Below are positions 42,520 to 52,100 of a stretch of DNA of 64,000 nt, one piece after another. Location of the stretch: assembly GCF_033042135.1 (NCBI RefSeq), contig NZ_WBXM01000001.1:434001-498000 (forward strand), read 5' to 3'. The DNA comes from Haloechinothrix sp033042135 (GTDB taxonomy: Bacteria > Actinomycetota > Actinomycetes > Mycobacteriales > Pseudonocardiaceae). The position numbers and the translations under genes are program-made. Position 1 is the first letter of the stretch. Every line of letters starts with the position of its first letter. The notes under the pieces are model-generated. The model did not search any database and was not told the origin of the DNA. It saw nothing but the letters and a program-made list of their open reading frames with translations.

Positions 42520-43590
42520 TCAGCGCTTGTCCGCCAGCATGAGGCCGGTGCGCAGCGCCCCGGCGATCTCGGTGGTGGCTTCCAGGAAGCGCCCACCCAG
42601 CCCGATGGTGTTGATGAAGCCGTGGATGAGGTCGGTCTGCCTGCTCAACGCGACCGGCACCCCCGCCTTGGCCAGCGCCGAGGCGTAGGCTTCCCCCTCG
42701 TCGCGTAGCGGGTCGAAGCCCGCGGTGGTGATGAAGGCCGGTGGTAAGCCGGACAGGTCCTGCGCCCGTAGCACCGACAGCCGGTCGTCTGCGAGGTCGG
42801 TCCCCTCGGGTATGTAATTCCGCTCGAACCAGTCGATGTCCGCGCGGGTGAGGAAGAAACCTTCCGTGAACAGCTCCCGCGACGGTGACTGCCGGGTGAC
42901 GTCGGTGACGGGGTAGATCAGCACCTGAAACGCGGGCGACGGGCCGCCACGGCGGGTGGTCTGGTGGGCCACCACGGCACTGAGGTTTCCGCCCGCGCTG
43001 TCGCCGCCGACGGCGATGCGGGTCGGGTCGATCTCCAACTCCTCGGCGTGCTCGCGGGCGTAGTCGAACGCGTCGATCGCGTCGTGGACCGCGGCCGGGA
43101 ACGGGTGCTCGGGGGCGAGGCGGTAGTCCACGGAAAGTACGCGCACACCGGCGTGCTTGGCCAGCAGCCGGGCGGGGTTGTCGTGACTGTCCAGGCTGCC
43201 GAGCACGTAGCCGCCGCCGTGGTAGAAGATCAGCAGGGGCGCGGGCGCCATCACCCCGCCGGGACTGTAGAGGCGCCCGCGGATGGCGCCGTCCCTTGTG
43301 GGGATATCCAGCTCCCTGGTGAGCACCGGCTGGATCGGCTGGCCAGCCGTCATCCAGGCTGAAGTGTCGAGGATGCGCCTCGCCTCGGCGAGGTCACTGC
43401 TGCCCACCAGCGAGGTTCCCGAAGCCTGCTGCAGGCGCAGCAGCAACTGGGCATCCAACGCGAGCTCCTGGCTGTCGACCCGGACGGGCTTGCCCGCGAT
43501 GCGGCGGCGTGCCGGGCGGGGCAGCGAGAACACGGCCTTCAGCGTCGCTGCCTGGACATGGGGCGGTACACGCTCGGTCAGGCTCGGCAT
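42520..43590 (-). CDS. Alpha/beta hydrolase, hormone-sensitive-lipase (HSL) family
   Basis: 356 aa. Seen: oxyanion-hole motif YHGGGYVLGSLDSHD, SVDYRLAPEHPFPAAVHDA, the nucleophile GGDSAGGNLSAVVAH, AFITTAGFDPLRDEGEAYA with the acid, and DLIHGFINT with the His. Known: HSL-family carboxylesterases hydrolyse short-chain esters or acetylated compounds. The N-terminal cap is about 90 residues. Substrate unknown. ATG 43590 is at the family's usual N-terminus, and a converging terminator lies at its 3' end. Confidence 0.92.
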   Translation of the reverse strand: MPSLTERVPPHVQAATLKAVFSLPRPARRRIAGKPVRVDSQELALDAQLLLRLQQASGTSLVGSSDLAEARRILDTSAWMTAGQPIQPVLTRELDIPTRDGAIRGRLYSPGGVMAPAPLLIFYHGGGYVLGSLDSHDNPARLLAKHAGVRVLSVDYRLAPEHPFPAAVHDAIDAFDYAREHAEELEIDPTRIAVGGDSAGGNLSAVVAHQTTRRGGPSPAFQVLIYPVTDVTRQSPSRELFTEGFFLTRADIDWFERNYIPEGTDLADDRLSVLRAQDLSGLPPAFITTAGFDPLRDEGEAYASALAKAGVPVALSRQTDLIHGFINTIGLGGRFLEATTEIAGALRTGLMLADKR

Positions 43591-43754
43591 GGGACCTCCT
43601 CAGGGGCTTCCAGATACGCGCAGTATCTCATGATGGTCCCGGTGGCTCGCCCGGCGGCCAGGCGGGGTGTACCGGGACGTGGACCGGCGACACGATCCGG
43701 CGCACCGTACGGTGGTCGACGGTGGTGTGACCGCTGCTGGGAGAATGACTTGCG

Positions 43755-44309
43755 ATGGCGATCAATGTGGTGGGTATCGGCGGGTCGTTACGGCCCGGCT
43801 CGCAGTCGGAGCGCGCGCTGCGTATCGCGCTCGCCGGGGCCGCGGATGCGGGCGCACGTACGAGCGTGATCACCGGTGACGCGCTCGTGTTGCCGTTCTA
43901 CGACATCGCGATCCCCGACCGCACCCGGCAGGCCGAGCAGCTGGTCGATGCGGTCCGCGCTGCTGACGGCCTGGTGATCGCCTCACCCGGCTACCACGGG
44001 GGCATGTCCGGCCTGGTCAAGAACGCGTTGGATTACCTGGAGGATCTGGGCGGCGAGGATCGCCCCTACCTGGATGACCGTGCCGTGGGAACCGTCGCGG
44101 TGGCCTTCGGGTGGCAGGCCGCGGTGACCACGCTCGACCAGCTGCGTACCACGGTGCACGCGTTGCGCGGCTGGCCGACGCCGCTGGGCGGTGCGGTCAA
44201 CTCGGTCGAGACCAAGTTCGACGAGTCGGGCGGTGCCAGCGAGCCCAAGGTGGAGGCGACGCTGCGCACCATCGGCGAGCAGGTGGTGTCGTTCGCCACG
44301 AGCCGGTGA
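43755..44309 (+). CDS. NADPH-dependent FMN reductase family protein
   Basis: 184 aa. Seen: VVGIGGSLRPGSQSERALRIALAGAAD at the phosphate-binding loop, YDIAIPDRTRQAEQLVDAVRAADGLVIASPGYHGGMSGLVKNALDYLED over the flavin-binding block, and GTVAVAFGWQAAVTTLDQLRTTVHAL. A flavodoxin-like fold using FMN and NAD(P)H, cytosolic. Substrates could be quinones, chromate or free flavin. It is an isolated gene ahead of the sugar-dehydrogenase-like cluster. Confidence 0.92.
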   Translation: MAINVVGIGGSLRPGSQSERALRIALAGAADAGARTSVITGDALVLPFYDIAIPDRTRQAEQLVDAVRAADGLVIASPGYHGGMSGLVKNALDYLEDLGGEDRPYLDDRAVGTVAVAFGWQAAVTTLDQLRTTVHALRGWPTPLGGAVNSVETKFDESGGASEPKVEATLRTIGEQVVSFATSR

Positions 44310-44443
44310 GCCCGCGCGGCTACCCGGCTGGTTTCTGAGAGCTATTCACATTTCTAGGTGAGTCCGCTTACACTTCCCGGAACCCTTCTCCGGGTGCGCG
44401 GCGCGACTCCGGGCATCCGGCGGCGCGGCACACGGAGGTGTGG

Positions 44444-45391
44444 ATGCTCGGTGATGACGGCAGCCTGACCAGGCGGGTGGCGTTGCGCGGTGGAGGGGTG
44501 GCCGCGCTCGCGGTGTTCCTCCCGATCGGTAGTGCCGGGCAGCCGATCGCGGTGGCTGGCGATCCGGACGCAGGGCCGCTCTTTCTGACCGAGGACGAGC
44601 TGCGGACGTTGCGGGCGGTGGTGGATCGCATCGTGCCTGCGGATCACCATGCGCGCGGTGCGGAGTGGGCGGGATGTGCCGAGGCGATCGACGGGTTGCT
44701 CGGGGCTTTCCTGACGGACCCGCCGCGGATCTTCGCGGGGGCGCCGTTCTCGGACCGGGCGGGTAGCCCGGTGAATCACTTCGCGGAGTTCCTGCCGCTG
44801 GATGCCTACGAGGAGATGGCGTGGCGGCTGCGGATCGAGGGTTCGCGCGGCAGGCCGGAGCTGGAGCGCAACGGGCCGGTGACCGGCTTGCAGACCATCT
44901 ACCGGCAAGGGCTGGCCGCGCTCGACGAGCAGGTGCCCGGGCGGCGGTTCGCGGAGCTGTCGGGTCTGAAACGGGACCTGGTGTTGCGGACCTCGCGGAA
45001 CCCGGCTGTGACCGAGCTGATGGAGCACGCAGTGGGACACACCATGGAGTTCACCTACGGCGCGCCGGAATACGGCGGCAACCGTGACCTGGTGGGTTGG
45101 GACTACACCGGGTACCAGGGCGATGTGCAGCCGCGCGGGTGGACGAGGGAGGAGGTCGAGCGGCGCGACGCCGACGGCGGTCCGGCACCGCCGTTGCCGG
45201 ATGTGGTGCCGCGCGAGCAGCTGGTCACCGCGCTGGCGCTGGCGCATCCGGAGACCGTGCGCGGTGCGCTCGCGCGCAGCGACGGCAGGTTGAGCGCGCT
45301 ACGCGGCGAGATCGGGGCGGTGGTGAGCGCGGCGGTGACGGCGACCCGGGAGGTCGCGGGCGCAGCGGGAGGGGTGACCGGTGGCCGGTGA
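44444..45391 (+). CDS. Gluconate 2-dehydrogenase subunit 3 family protein, Tat-exported
   Basis: 315 aa from ATG 44444, which sits 5 bases after ggagg; a GTG two codons earlier is possible. Seen: twin-arginine signal SLTRRVALRGGGVAALAVFLP, FLTEDELRTLRAVVDRIVPADHHARGA across the subunit-3 block, and a C-terminal VGWDYTGYQGDVQPRGWTREEV. Known: this small subunit escorts the GMC flavoprotein through the Tat system and stabilises it outside the membrane. Its end overlaps the GMC gene by 11 bases. No cytochrome subunit gene follows, so the electron acceptor is unknown. Confidence 0.9.
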   Translation: MLGDDGSLTRRVALRGGGVAALAVFLPIGSAGQPIAVAGDPDAGPLFLTEDELRTLRAVVDRIVPADHHARGAEWAGCAEAIDGLLGAFLTDPPRIFAGAPFSDRAGSPVNHFAEFLPLDAYEEMAWRLRIEGSRGRPELERNGPVTGLQTIYRQGLAALDEQVPGRRFAELSGLKRDLVLRTSRNPAVTELMEHAVGHTMEFTYGAPEYGGNRDLVGWDYTGYQGDVQPRGWTREEVERRDADGGPAPPLPDVVPREQLVTALALAHPETVRGALARSDGRLSALRGEIGAVVSAAVTATREVAGAAGGVTGGR

Positions 45392-47087
45392 CGCGGTGGT
45401 GGTGGGTTCCGGTGCCGCAGGCAGCGTGGTGGCCTGGGAGCTGGCCAGGCAGGGATGGTCGGTGACGGTGCTGGAGCGGGGCCGACACCTGCGGCCGGGA
45501 TTCGGTGACCGCCCCAGCGCTGAGCTGGGTACCCGGTACGGGAGCGACGAGATCAAGTGCCTGACACGCGACATGGGCTTCCCCGACGGGTTGCTGGAGC
45601 CCTACACCACTCGCACTCAGGCCGAGGCTCGGGAGGGGACCCCGCGTTCTGCGCAGGGCCAGCTTGGCCAGCTGGGTGCGGCCGTCGGTGGCACCACGTT
45701 GCACTACAACGCGAAGAGCCCCCGCTTCTGGCGGCAGGACTTCACCCAGCTGTCCGACCTGGGCCCGGTGGCCGGGGCGCAGGTGGCGGATTGGCCGATC
45801 GGCTACGACGAACTGGCGCCGTACTACGACGAGGTGGAGCGGCGCCTCGGGGTGCAGGGTGACTGGGCCGCTATGCCGGAACGCACCCGTGAGCAGTCGC
45901 CGCGCAGCGCGGATTTCGTGATGCCGCCGAACCCGGTGCCGTACGTGTCCTCGCTGCTCGAGCAGGGGGCCGAGCGGGTGGGCTATACCGCTTACCCGCA
46001 GCCAGCGGCAGTCAACTCGACGGGCTTCGACGGCAGGCCGGCGTGCAACTCGTGCGGGTTGTGTTCCGGGTTCGGTTGCCCGATCAACGCGCGGGGGGAT
46101 GCGCTGGTGTCGTGGTTGAACCCGGCGGTGCGGTCGGGGCGCGTGCGGGTGATCGATCGCGCGTGGGTGCATCGCATCGACACCACTCGCAAGGGGCACC
46201 GTGCCACCCGGGTCCGGTACCTCGACGTATCGGGTCGCGAACGTGCCACCTCCGGTGATGTGATCGTGCTCGCCGGAAGCCCGATCAATACCGCGCGGTT
46301 GCTGCTGCTGTCGGCGAACGACGCGCACGCGGGCGGGCTCGGTAACCGTTCCGACCAGCTCGGCAGGAACATGATGTTCCACAACCTGACGCTGGCGGTG
46401 GCGGTGTTCGACCACGACGTGCACCCGCTGCGCTCGCAGACGAACGGGTTGCAGCTGGACGACCTGGTTGGCCCGTTCACCGGGTTGGAGGTGCGCGCGC
46501 TCGGCGTGCCCTACGTCAAGGGCGCGATGGTGCAGGTCGGTGGTGGGGCGCCCATCCTGGACAGCGCGGAGCTGTACGCCGGTCTCGTCGGGTACGGGCA
46601 GCCACACAAGGAGCTGATGAAGGCGGCGCTGACCTATACCCGCATCGGCGGATCGGCGCTGTGGCACGAGGACCTTCCGCAAGCAGACAACCGTGTCGAC
46701 CTCGACCCCGAGGTCACGGACTTCCTCGGGCAGCCTGCCGCACGGATCACCTACAGCCCGCACCGTCATGAGCAGGCCGCGGCGCTGCTGCTCGGCCCCA
46801 GGATGCAGGCTTTCCACCAGGCAGCTCCCGGTGCGATCGCCTCGGCGTTCGTGCCGTACCCGGTGGTCTCCGACGGCGCGGTCTACAGCGCTCACCTGGC
46901 GGGCACCGCCCGCATGGGTACCGATCCGGACACCTCGGTGTGCGACCCGGCCTGCCGGGTTCACGAGCTGGCCAACCTGTACATCGCCGACGCATCGACT
47001 TTCCCCACGTTCCCCGGCTTCAACCCCACCCCGACCATCATGGCCAACGCGCTGCGGGTGGCGCGGGGTATCGCTGGCGGCAGGTGA
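45381..47087 (+). CDS. GMC-family flavoprotein dehydrogenase (gluconate/sugar dehydrogenase-like) with four-cysteine motif
   Basis: 568 aa, GTG 45381 overlapping the preceding gene by 11 bases. Seen: FAD site VVVGSGAAGSVVAWELARQGWSVTVLERG over the first beta-alpha-beta unit, LGAAVGGTTLHYN, the cluster CNSCGLCSGFGC with cysteines 222, 225, 228 and 233, and the C-terminal HLAGTARMGTDPDTSVCD and NLYIADASTFPTFPGFNPTPTIMANA with the catalytic His. No signal peptide of its own, so it is probably exported with the Tat-tagged small subunit. Known: related FAD-glucose dehydrogenases hold a 3Fe-4S cluster in a similar cysteine region. Substrate (gluconate, glucose or another polyol) unknown. Confidence 0.9.
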   Translation: MAGDAVVVGSGAAGSVVAWELARQGWSVTVLERGRHLRPGFGDRPSAELGTRYGSDEIKCLTRDMGFPDGLLEPYTTRTQAEAREGTPRSAQGQLGQLGAAVGGTTLHYNAKSPRFWRQDFTQLSDLGPVAGAQVADWPIGYDELAPYYDEVERRLGVQGDWAAMPERTREQSPRSADFVMPPNPVPYVSSLLEQGAERVGYTAYPQPAAVNSTGFDGRPACNSCGLCSGFGCPINARGDALVSWLNPAVRSGRVRVIDRAWVHRIDTTRKGHRATRVRYLDVSGRERATSGDVIVLAGSPINTARLLLLSANDAHAGGLGNRSDQLGRNMMFHNLTLAVAVFDHDVHPLRSQTNGLQLDDLVGPFTGLEVRALGVPYVKGAMVQVGGGAPILDSAELYAGLVGYGQPHKELMKAALTYTRIGGSALWHEDLPQADNRVDLDPEVTDFLGQPAARITYSPHRHEQAAALLLGPRMQAFHQAAPGAIASAFVPYPVVSDGAVYSAHLAGTARMGTDPDTSVCDPACRVHELANLYIADASTFPTFPGFNPTPTIMANALRVARGIAGGR

Positions 47088-47112
47088 GCGGGTCCGCAGG
47101 AGAGGAGCTGAC

Positions 47113-48009
47113 ATGCGAGACAGTGATTCCGTACAGCGCGGCAGGCGTGCCGTACTCCGCGGCTGCGGCGCGTTCGCGCTCGCACTGCCGCTGCTGGCGG
47201 TCTCCGGCGGTACGGCGGCGGGCGCGGTGCGCGGGCGCGGCGCGCGGTTCCGGGTGCTGGTCTTCTCCCGGACCACCGGCTTCCGGCACGCGTCCATTCC
47301 GGACGGAATCGCCGCGATCGAGGAGCTGGGAGCCGAGCACGGCTTCGGGGTGGATGCCACCGAGGATCCCGAGGTGTTCAGCCAGCGACAGCTGCGCGAC
47401 TACGCGGCCGTCATCTTCCTCAACACCACCGGAACCGTGCTCGACACCGAAGGGCAGCGCGGCGCGTTGGAGAGTTACATCCGTGCCGGTGGTGGCTACG
47501 TCGGCGTGCACTCCGCTTCGGACACCGAGTACGAGTGGCCCTTCTACGAGCGGCTGGTCGGTGCTTACTTCCACACCCATCCGGTGCAGCAGTTCGCCCG
47601 GTTCGACAACGAGGTGCCCGATCACCCGGCCACCGGGCACCTGCCCGAGCGGTTCACCGTGTTCGACGAGTTCTACTCTTTCCGGCACAACCCGCGTCCC
47701 GACGTGCGGGTGCTGCTGACCATCGATGAGCGCACCTACCTGCCCTTCCCCAATACCAGCCACCTTCCCTTCGACGCCGACGGCGAGTTCAACGAGGATT
47801 TCCTGCCAGGCGAGAGCGGTTACATGGGCGACCATCCGATGAGCTGGTGCCACACCAATCTCGGCGGTCCCGCCTTCTACACCGCGCTCGGGCACGAGAA
47901 GTACCTGTATCGCAAGGAGTGGTTCCGCGGGCACCTGCTCGGCGGCATCCTGGTCGCCGCGAGTCAGGTGCCCGCGGACTGTGCTACCGGCCGCGGTCAG
48001 ACCACATAA
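47113..48009 (+). CDS. ThuA-domain protein, Tat-exported
   Basis: 298 aa from ATG 47113, preceded by agaggag. Seen: a twin-arginine leader QRGRRAVLRGCGAFALALPLLA, then the ThuA (trehalose-utilisation, glutamine-amidotransferase-like) domain: FRVLVFSRTTGFRHASIPDGIAAIEELG at its start, GGGYVGVHSASDTEYEWPFYERLVGAYF in the core and MSWCHTNLGGPAFYTALGHEK near the end. Known: ThuA proteins accompany sugar oxidation genes; biochemical function is not settled. It follows the GMC gene by 25 bases, so the three exported proteins make one periplasm/wall-side oxidative unit. Confidence 0.9.
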   Translation: MRDSDSVQRGRRAVLRGCGAFALALPLLAVSGGTAAGAVRGRGARFRVLVFSRTTGFRHASIPDGIAAIEELGAEHGFGVDATEDPEVFSQRQLRDYAAVIFLNTTGTVLDTEGQRGALESYIRAGGGYVGVHSASDTEYEWPFYERLVGAYFHTHPVQQFARFDNEVPDHPATGHLPERFTVFDEFYSFRHNPRPDVRVLLTIDERTYLPFPNTSHLPFDADGEFNEDFLPGESGYMGDHPMSWCHTNLGGPAFYTALGHEKYLYRKEWFRGHLLGGILVAASQVPADCATGRGQTT

Positions 48010-48596
48010 GGATGCGTCGCGCGGGCGGCGCGCAACGCACGTGACCACCACACCAGCTGATCCAGCATGAGCTTGGCCGCGCCGTCCACCCCTGGGGAAC
48101 TCGGCCAGCCGCGCTCATCGGTGTGGTCGAGGTTGATGCTGACCCCGTCGCGGGTAGTGGTGGCGTGCAGCTCGGCGAACACCTGCCGCAGCTGCTCCAC
48201 AGCGCGGATGCCCTGACCCATACCGCCGTAGGAGATGAAGGCGACCGGCTTGGCGTTCCATTCCTCGTGGAACCAGTCGATGGCGTTCTTCAGCGCGGCC
48301 GGGTAGGCGTGGTTGTACTCGGGTGTGATCACCACGAAGCCGTCCGCCGCCGCGAGCCTCCGCCCGAGCGCGGTGACCTCATCGGGAATCTCCGCCACAT
48401 CGAAGTCGGGTATCACCACCGGCAGCTCGACCTCGGCGAGGTCGATCAGGTCGATGTCGATATCCGGGTGGGCCGCCGCTTGGCCGGTGAACCAGTCGGC
48501 GATCGGCTTGCCCGCCCGGCCGTGCCGCGTGCTGCCGATGATCACGCCGATGCGCAGCGGGCGGGTCGCGGTGCTGGTCTCGGTGGGTGTGGACAT
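47997..48596 (-). CDS. NAD(P)H-dependent FMN reductase (NADPH-quinone/azoreductase-like)
   Basis: 199 aa from ATG 48596, preceded by gatggagg. An ATG four codons upstream is less well placed. Seen: IGVIIGSTRHGRAGKPIADWFTGQAAAHP at the FMN-phosphate loop, DGFVVITPEYNHAYPAALKNAIDWFHEEW and ISYGGMGQGIRAVEQLRQVF. Known: flavodoxin-fold reductases of this group act on quinones or azo compounds. It follows the VOC gene by 73 bases on the same strand, so it may belong with the VOC/ATPase-regulator group. Its 3' end overlaps the ThuA gene by 13 bases. Confidence 0.92.
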   Translation of the reverse strand: MSTPTETSTATRPLRIGVIIGSTRHGRAGKPIADWFTGQAAAHPDIDIDLIDLAEVELPVVIPDFDVAEIPDEVTALGRRLAAADGFVVITPEYNHAYPAALKNAIDWFHEEWNAKPVAFISYGGMGQGIRAVEQLRQVFAELHATTTRDGVSINLDHTDERGWPSSPGVDGAAKLMLDQLVWWSRALRAARATHPYVV

Positions 48597-48669
48597 GTTG
48601 TCCTCCATCGCTTGTTGGGGCCCGAAGGGCCGGTGTGCGTGCGCGTTGCCGGTGTCCGGTGCTGTGGCG

Positions 48670-49122
48670 CTACCGATGCCCTGCCGGGACTGCCGGGACG
48701 TAGGGGGCGGTGTAGTCGTTCGCTTGAACCTCGGGATCGAAACTGTCGCGCGAGGTCTTGATCTCCATGGCGTGCCCGTTGGGGTCCCAGAAGTAGAACC
48801 CGCGGCCACCGTTGCTGTAGTAGATTTCGCCCTTCGCGGGGTCCTGCGGGTCCTGCGGGTGGCCGAAGTGATCAATCCCGGCGTCGATGACCCTGGCGAG
48901 AATGTCCTCGAAGTGGTCCTCGTCGACCCGCAGCGCCACGTGGTGGTAGCGCAGATTCGCCTCCGGCACGGTCATGTAGTCGAGGTTCGCCTCGCCCAGC
49001 TCGACGACCGCGAACGGCTCGACAACGGGTCCGGGCTCGACGCCGAGGAGGTGCGAGATCCAGTTCATGGACTCGACCTTGTCTCGTGCGGGAACGATGA
49101 TGTGATCGATGTGAATAGGCAT
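48670..49122 (-). CDS. VOC (glyoxalase/dioxygenase-like) family protein
   Basis: 150 aa from ATG 49122, preceded by gggaggtacc. Seen: HIDHIIVPARDKVESMNWISHLLG (first beta-alpha-beta-beta-beta unit with a metal His), YHHVALRVDEDHFEDILARVIDAGI and GRGFYFWDPNGHAMEIKTS, with His and Glu ligands in the usual positions. Known: VOC proteins include glyoxalase I, ring-cleaving dioxygenases and fosfomycin-type resistance proteins; which one this is cannot be decided. Its upstream region carries three close half-sites of a palindrome also found before the ATPase/MFS pair. Confidence 0.9.
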   Translation of the reverse strand: MPIHIDHIIVPARDKVESMNWISHLLGVEPGPVVEPFAVVELGEANLDYMTVPEANLRYHHVALRVDEDHFEDILARVIDAGIDHFGHPQDPQDPAKGEIYYSNGGRGFYFWDPNGHAMEIKTSRDSFDPEVQANDYTAPYVPAVPAGHR

Positions 49123-49157
49123 CGGTACCTCCCGGTCGTGACGTTTCACCGGGAAGG

Positions 49158-49185
49158 CGCGAGATCGAATCTCGCGTCGCGAGAT
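49158..49185. promoter_or_regulatory. Clustered palindrome CGCGAGAT/ATCTCGCG upstream of the VOC gene
   Basis: Three half-sites in 28 bases: cgcgagat (49158-49165), atctcgcg (49169-49176) and cgcgagat (49178-49185), giving perfect 8+8 inverted repeats with 3- and 1-base centres. A fourth atctcgcg is at 49212-49219, inside the end of the ATPase gene. It lies 36 bases upstream of the VOC start. The same half-sites occur at 52504-52531. Inferred: operator of a local regulator. Confidence 0.65.
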
Positions 49186-49195
49186 CCAGGGGCCG

Positions 49196-52100
49196 CTACA
49201 GCGACCAGGAGATCTCGCGGCTGGGCTGGTACCGGCAGGTGATTCCGGTGGATACCGTCGCGCGCAGGTGCTCGGCGAGCTCGGGGTGGTGCTGGTCGAG
49301 GCGGCGGAGCGTGTCGCGGATCCTGGCGGTGACGGTCTTGCGGGCACGTTCGGTTCCGTCGCCGAGGCGGCGGGAGCGGCCCGCCAGGCCCGTGGCGGTG
49401 CGCAACTCGGTGAGCAGGGCTTCCCGTTCCTCGTCGAGAGCGGCGGCACGCGCGTCGTCGTGGCGCGCGATCGCCTGGTCGATGGCTTCACCGAGCTCGG
49501 TCAACCGGCGCCGGTACTCAGCTTTGGCCCGCTCGTCGAGCACCACGTCCGCACCGAGGCTGCGCTCGGCACGCATCGCCTCGCCGCCATCGGGGTTGAC
49601 CAGCTCCGTCGCCGGGACCTCGACACCGGGACTGGCCAGCAGGGCATGCAGGTCACCTAGCCCTTTGGCATCCGGCAGGTGGGCGGTCCTGCCCGCGAAA
49701 CGCAGGTTCCACACCCGCCCTTCCCGGCGGAACTCGTTGCGGTCGTCCGCGACGGGCGGCGGCGCAGCCGGGATTTCCTGCCCGTGGGGATCCGTGCCAG
49801 CACGTCCGGCGGTGAGCTTGCGAGCCGCCTCGGCCGTGGTGTGCATCCCGAGCTCGGTTGCCTCCTCGGTGACGCCTGTGATGAGGTCCGCCGCCGTGGC
49901 GGGGTCCCCTGGTCCGTCGCGCTCAAGCAGGACCATCGCCAGATGTCGTCGGGCCTCGACCGACCACGGCCGCGCGCCGAGTGCGTCGGCCGCCTGCCTG
50001 GCGGCGTCGAACCCGGCCACGGCGTCGTCCCAGCGCTGCTCGGCCGCGTCGAGCCTGGCGAGCCAGAACGCGTACGGGCCGTACACCGCACCCCCTCCCG
50101 CCACGACCACCCAGAGCTCGCGCAGCGGAGTCAGGGCCGTGCGCACCTGCTCACGCAGCCGCGATTCGCCCGTGACGATCGTGGCCTGGATCTGCGCGAG
50201 AAGCGCGATCGGCAGGAACATGCCGGGGTAGTCCTCGTGCAGGTTCGACAGCTCGTCCACCCGGTGTCGCGCGGGCTCGGCGTCCCCGCGCTGCGCGCCG
50301 GTGATGACGGCGGGCAGCAGGTTGAAATCATGGCCGGTATCGCGGTAGCGGCCAACCAGGCGGTCGGCTTCGTCGGTATCGCCCTGCGTCAACGCCAGCG
50401 CCCACCGCTGCTCCAGCCACAACCGGAAGCGATCCACCTCTTGCAGCTCCTCGCCGAGCGCGAACGCGCTGTCGATGGCGTTCTTGGCCTCGTCGAACCG
50501 GCCGAGCAACGTGGCGATCGTGCCTTTCCGGGAGAGCGCGACGAAGCGGAACCGGGGAATGCGGGACCGTTCGGCGAGTGCGGCGAAGGCGGCGTGCTCG
50601 CCTGGCGCGCGGGGATCCCCCTTTTCCAGGAGCCCGACCAGACGCAGCAGTGACCCGTGCAGCTCCAGCTCGACGTCGTCGCAGCGGCGCCCGACGGCTG
50701 CCATCTCGTCGGCGAGTGCGACGCGCTCGTCAGCCGTTCCCGGTTCCCAGATCGTGTCGTGCCTGGCGAGCAGGCTGAAGCCCAGCGCCTCGTCGTCGCC
50801 TGCCGCGCGTGCAAGCTCGACCGCGCGGGACGCCAGCTGCCGTGCGTGGTCGTTGCGTCGCGCGGCGTGGACCCGGACCCTGCTTGCCGCCGCCAGCGTC
50901 CGCACCGCGAGGGGGTCGTCGTCGGGGACGCCCGCGCCTGCGAGCCGTTCCCGTGCCTCGTCGAGCAGCTCGATCTCCCGGTGCCCGTCGGCATCCGGAT
51001 CGGGCAGCCCCAGATCGTGCACCCCGAGCGCGGCCATGGCGAAGGGCCTCGGCGCGTCGAGCAGGCGGGCGCGCCGCACCACGTCCTCGAACGTCGTGCG
51101 CGCCTCGGTGAGCTCGCCCGCGCACCGCAAAGCCGTGCCCAGCTCCAGCGCGAGCTGCGCGTAGAGTTCCGGTTCGCTGTCGGGAACGAGCTCGACAGCG
51201 CGACGGTAGTGCACGGCGACCTCGTCTGCCGCCAGCCTTCCGCACGCATGCTCCGCGGCGGCCAGCAGGTGATCCCGCGCCACCTCAGGCGGGATCTCCG
51301 GCACGGCGAGGTAGGCGTGGTGCGCGAGCGTGGCGTACTGCTCCTCGCCCGGCCGCGCGGCGACGTGCTCGATGCCGTGCACGACCGCGGCATGCCACCG
51401 GCGCTTCTCGGCACCGTCCACACCGGATTGCAGAGCCTCGCGGACGAGATCGTGGACGAACGACAACCGGCCGCCGTCACCCGAGCTGACCAGCCGGGCG
51501 GAGACGGCTTGCTCGAGCAGCTCGTCGAGTTCGGGCATGCCGAGCCCGGCCGCGGCCGCGAGGACGCGCCGGTCGAACTCCCTACCGAGCAGCGCCGCCC
51601 CGCCCAGTACCCGCGCGACCTCCACCGGCAGGTGCGACAGCCGCGCGCGCAGCGCTTCCCGGATTCCCGGTGTGATGGACTCCAGCGAGTTGCCTGCCTG
51701 CCAGAGCCGCACCGCCTGCTCCACGAAGAACGGGTTCCCTCCCGTCCTGCGATGTACCTGCGCCACCACGTCGCCCGGCGGCGGCGCCGCCGACGTGCGC
51801 GCCATGAGGCGGCCGACCTCGCCCGCATCGAGCCCGGTCAATGTGATCAGGGTCGCTTTCATCAGCAGCGCACCGATCGCCTCGTGCAGCGGGTGCGCCG
51901 TGGAGTCGGTCTCCACATCCCGGTATGTGCCGATCAGCAGCAGCTTCTCGAACCAGGTGTGGCGGGCGACGAACTCGAGCAGCCTGATCGAGGCCGTGTC
52001 CGCCCAGTGCAGGTCGTCGAGCACCACCAGGACCGGCCTGCGCTGCGAGGCGGTGACCAGCGCGGTGGTGACCGCGTCCTGGATACGGAAGGCGTGCTCC

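Noticed and set aside
45225..47360. Minus-strand open frame of 711 codons opposite the GMC gene
   Set aside because: Antisense to a gene with complete GMC motifs; no family signature of its own.
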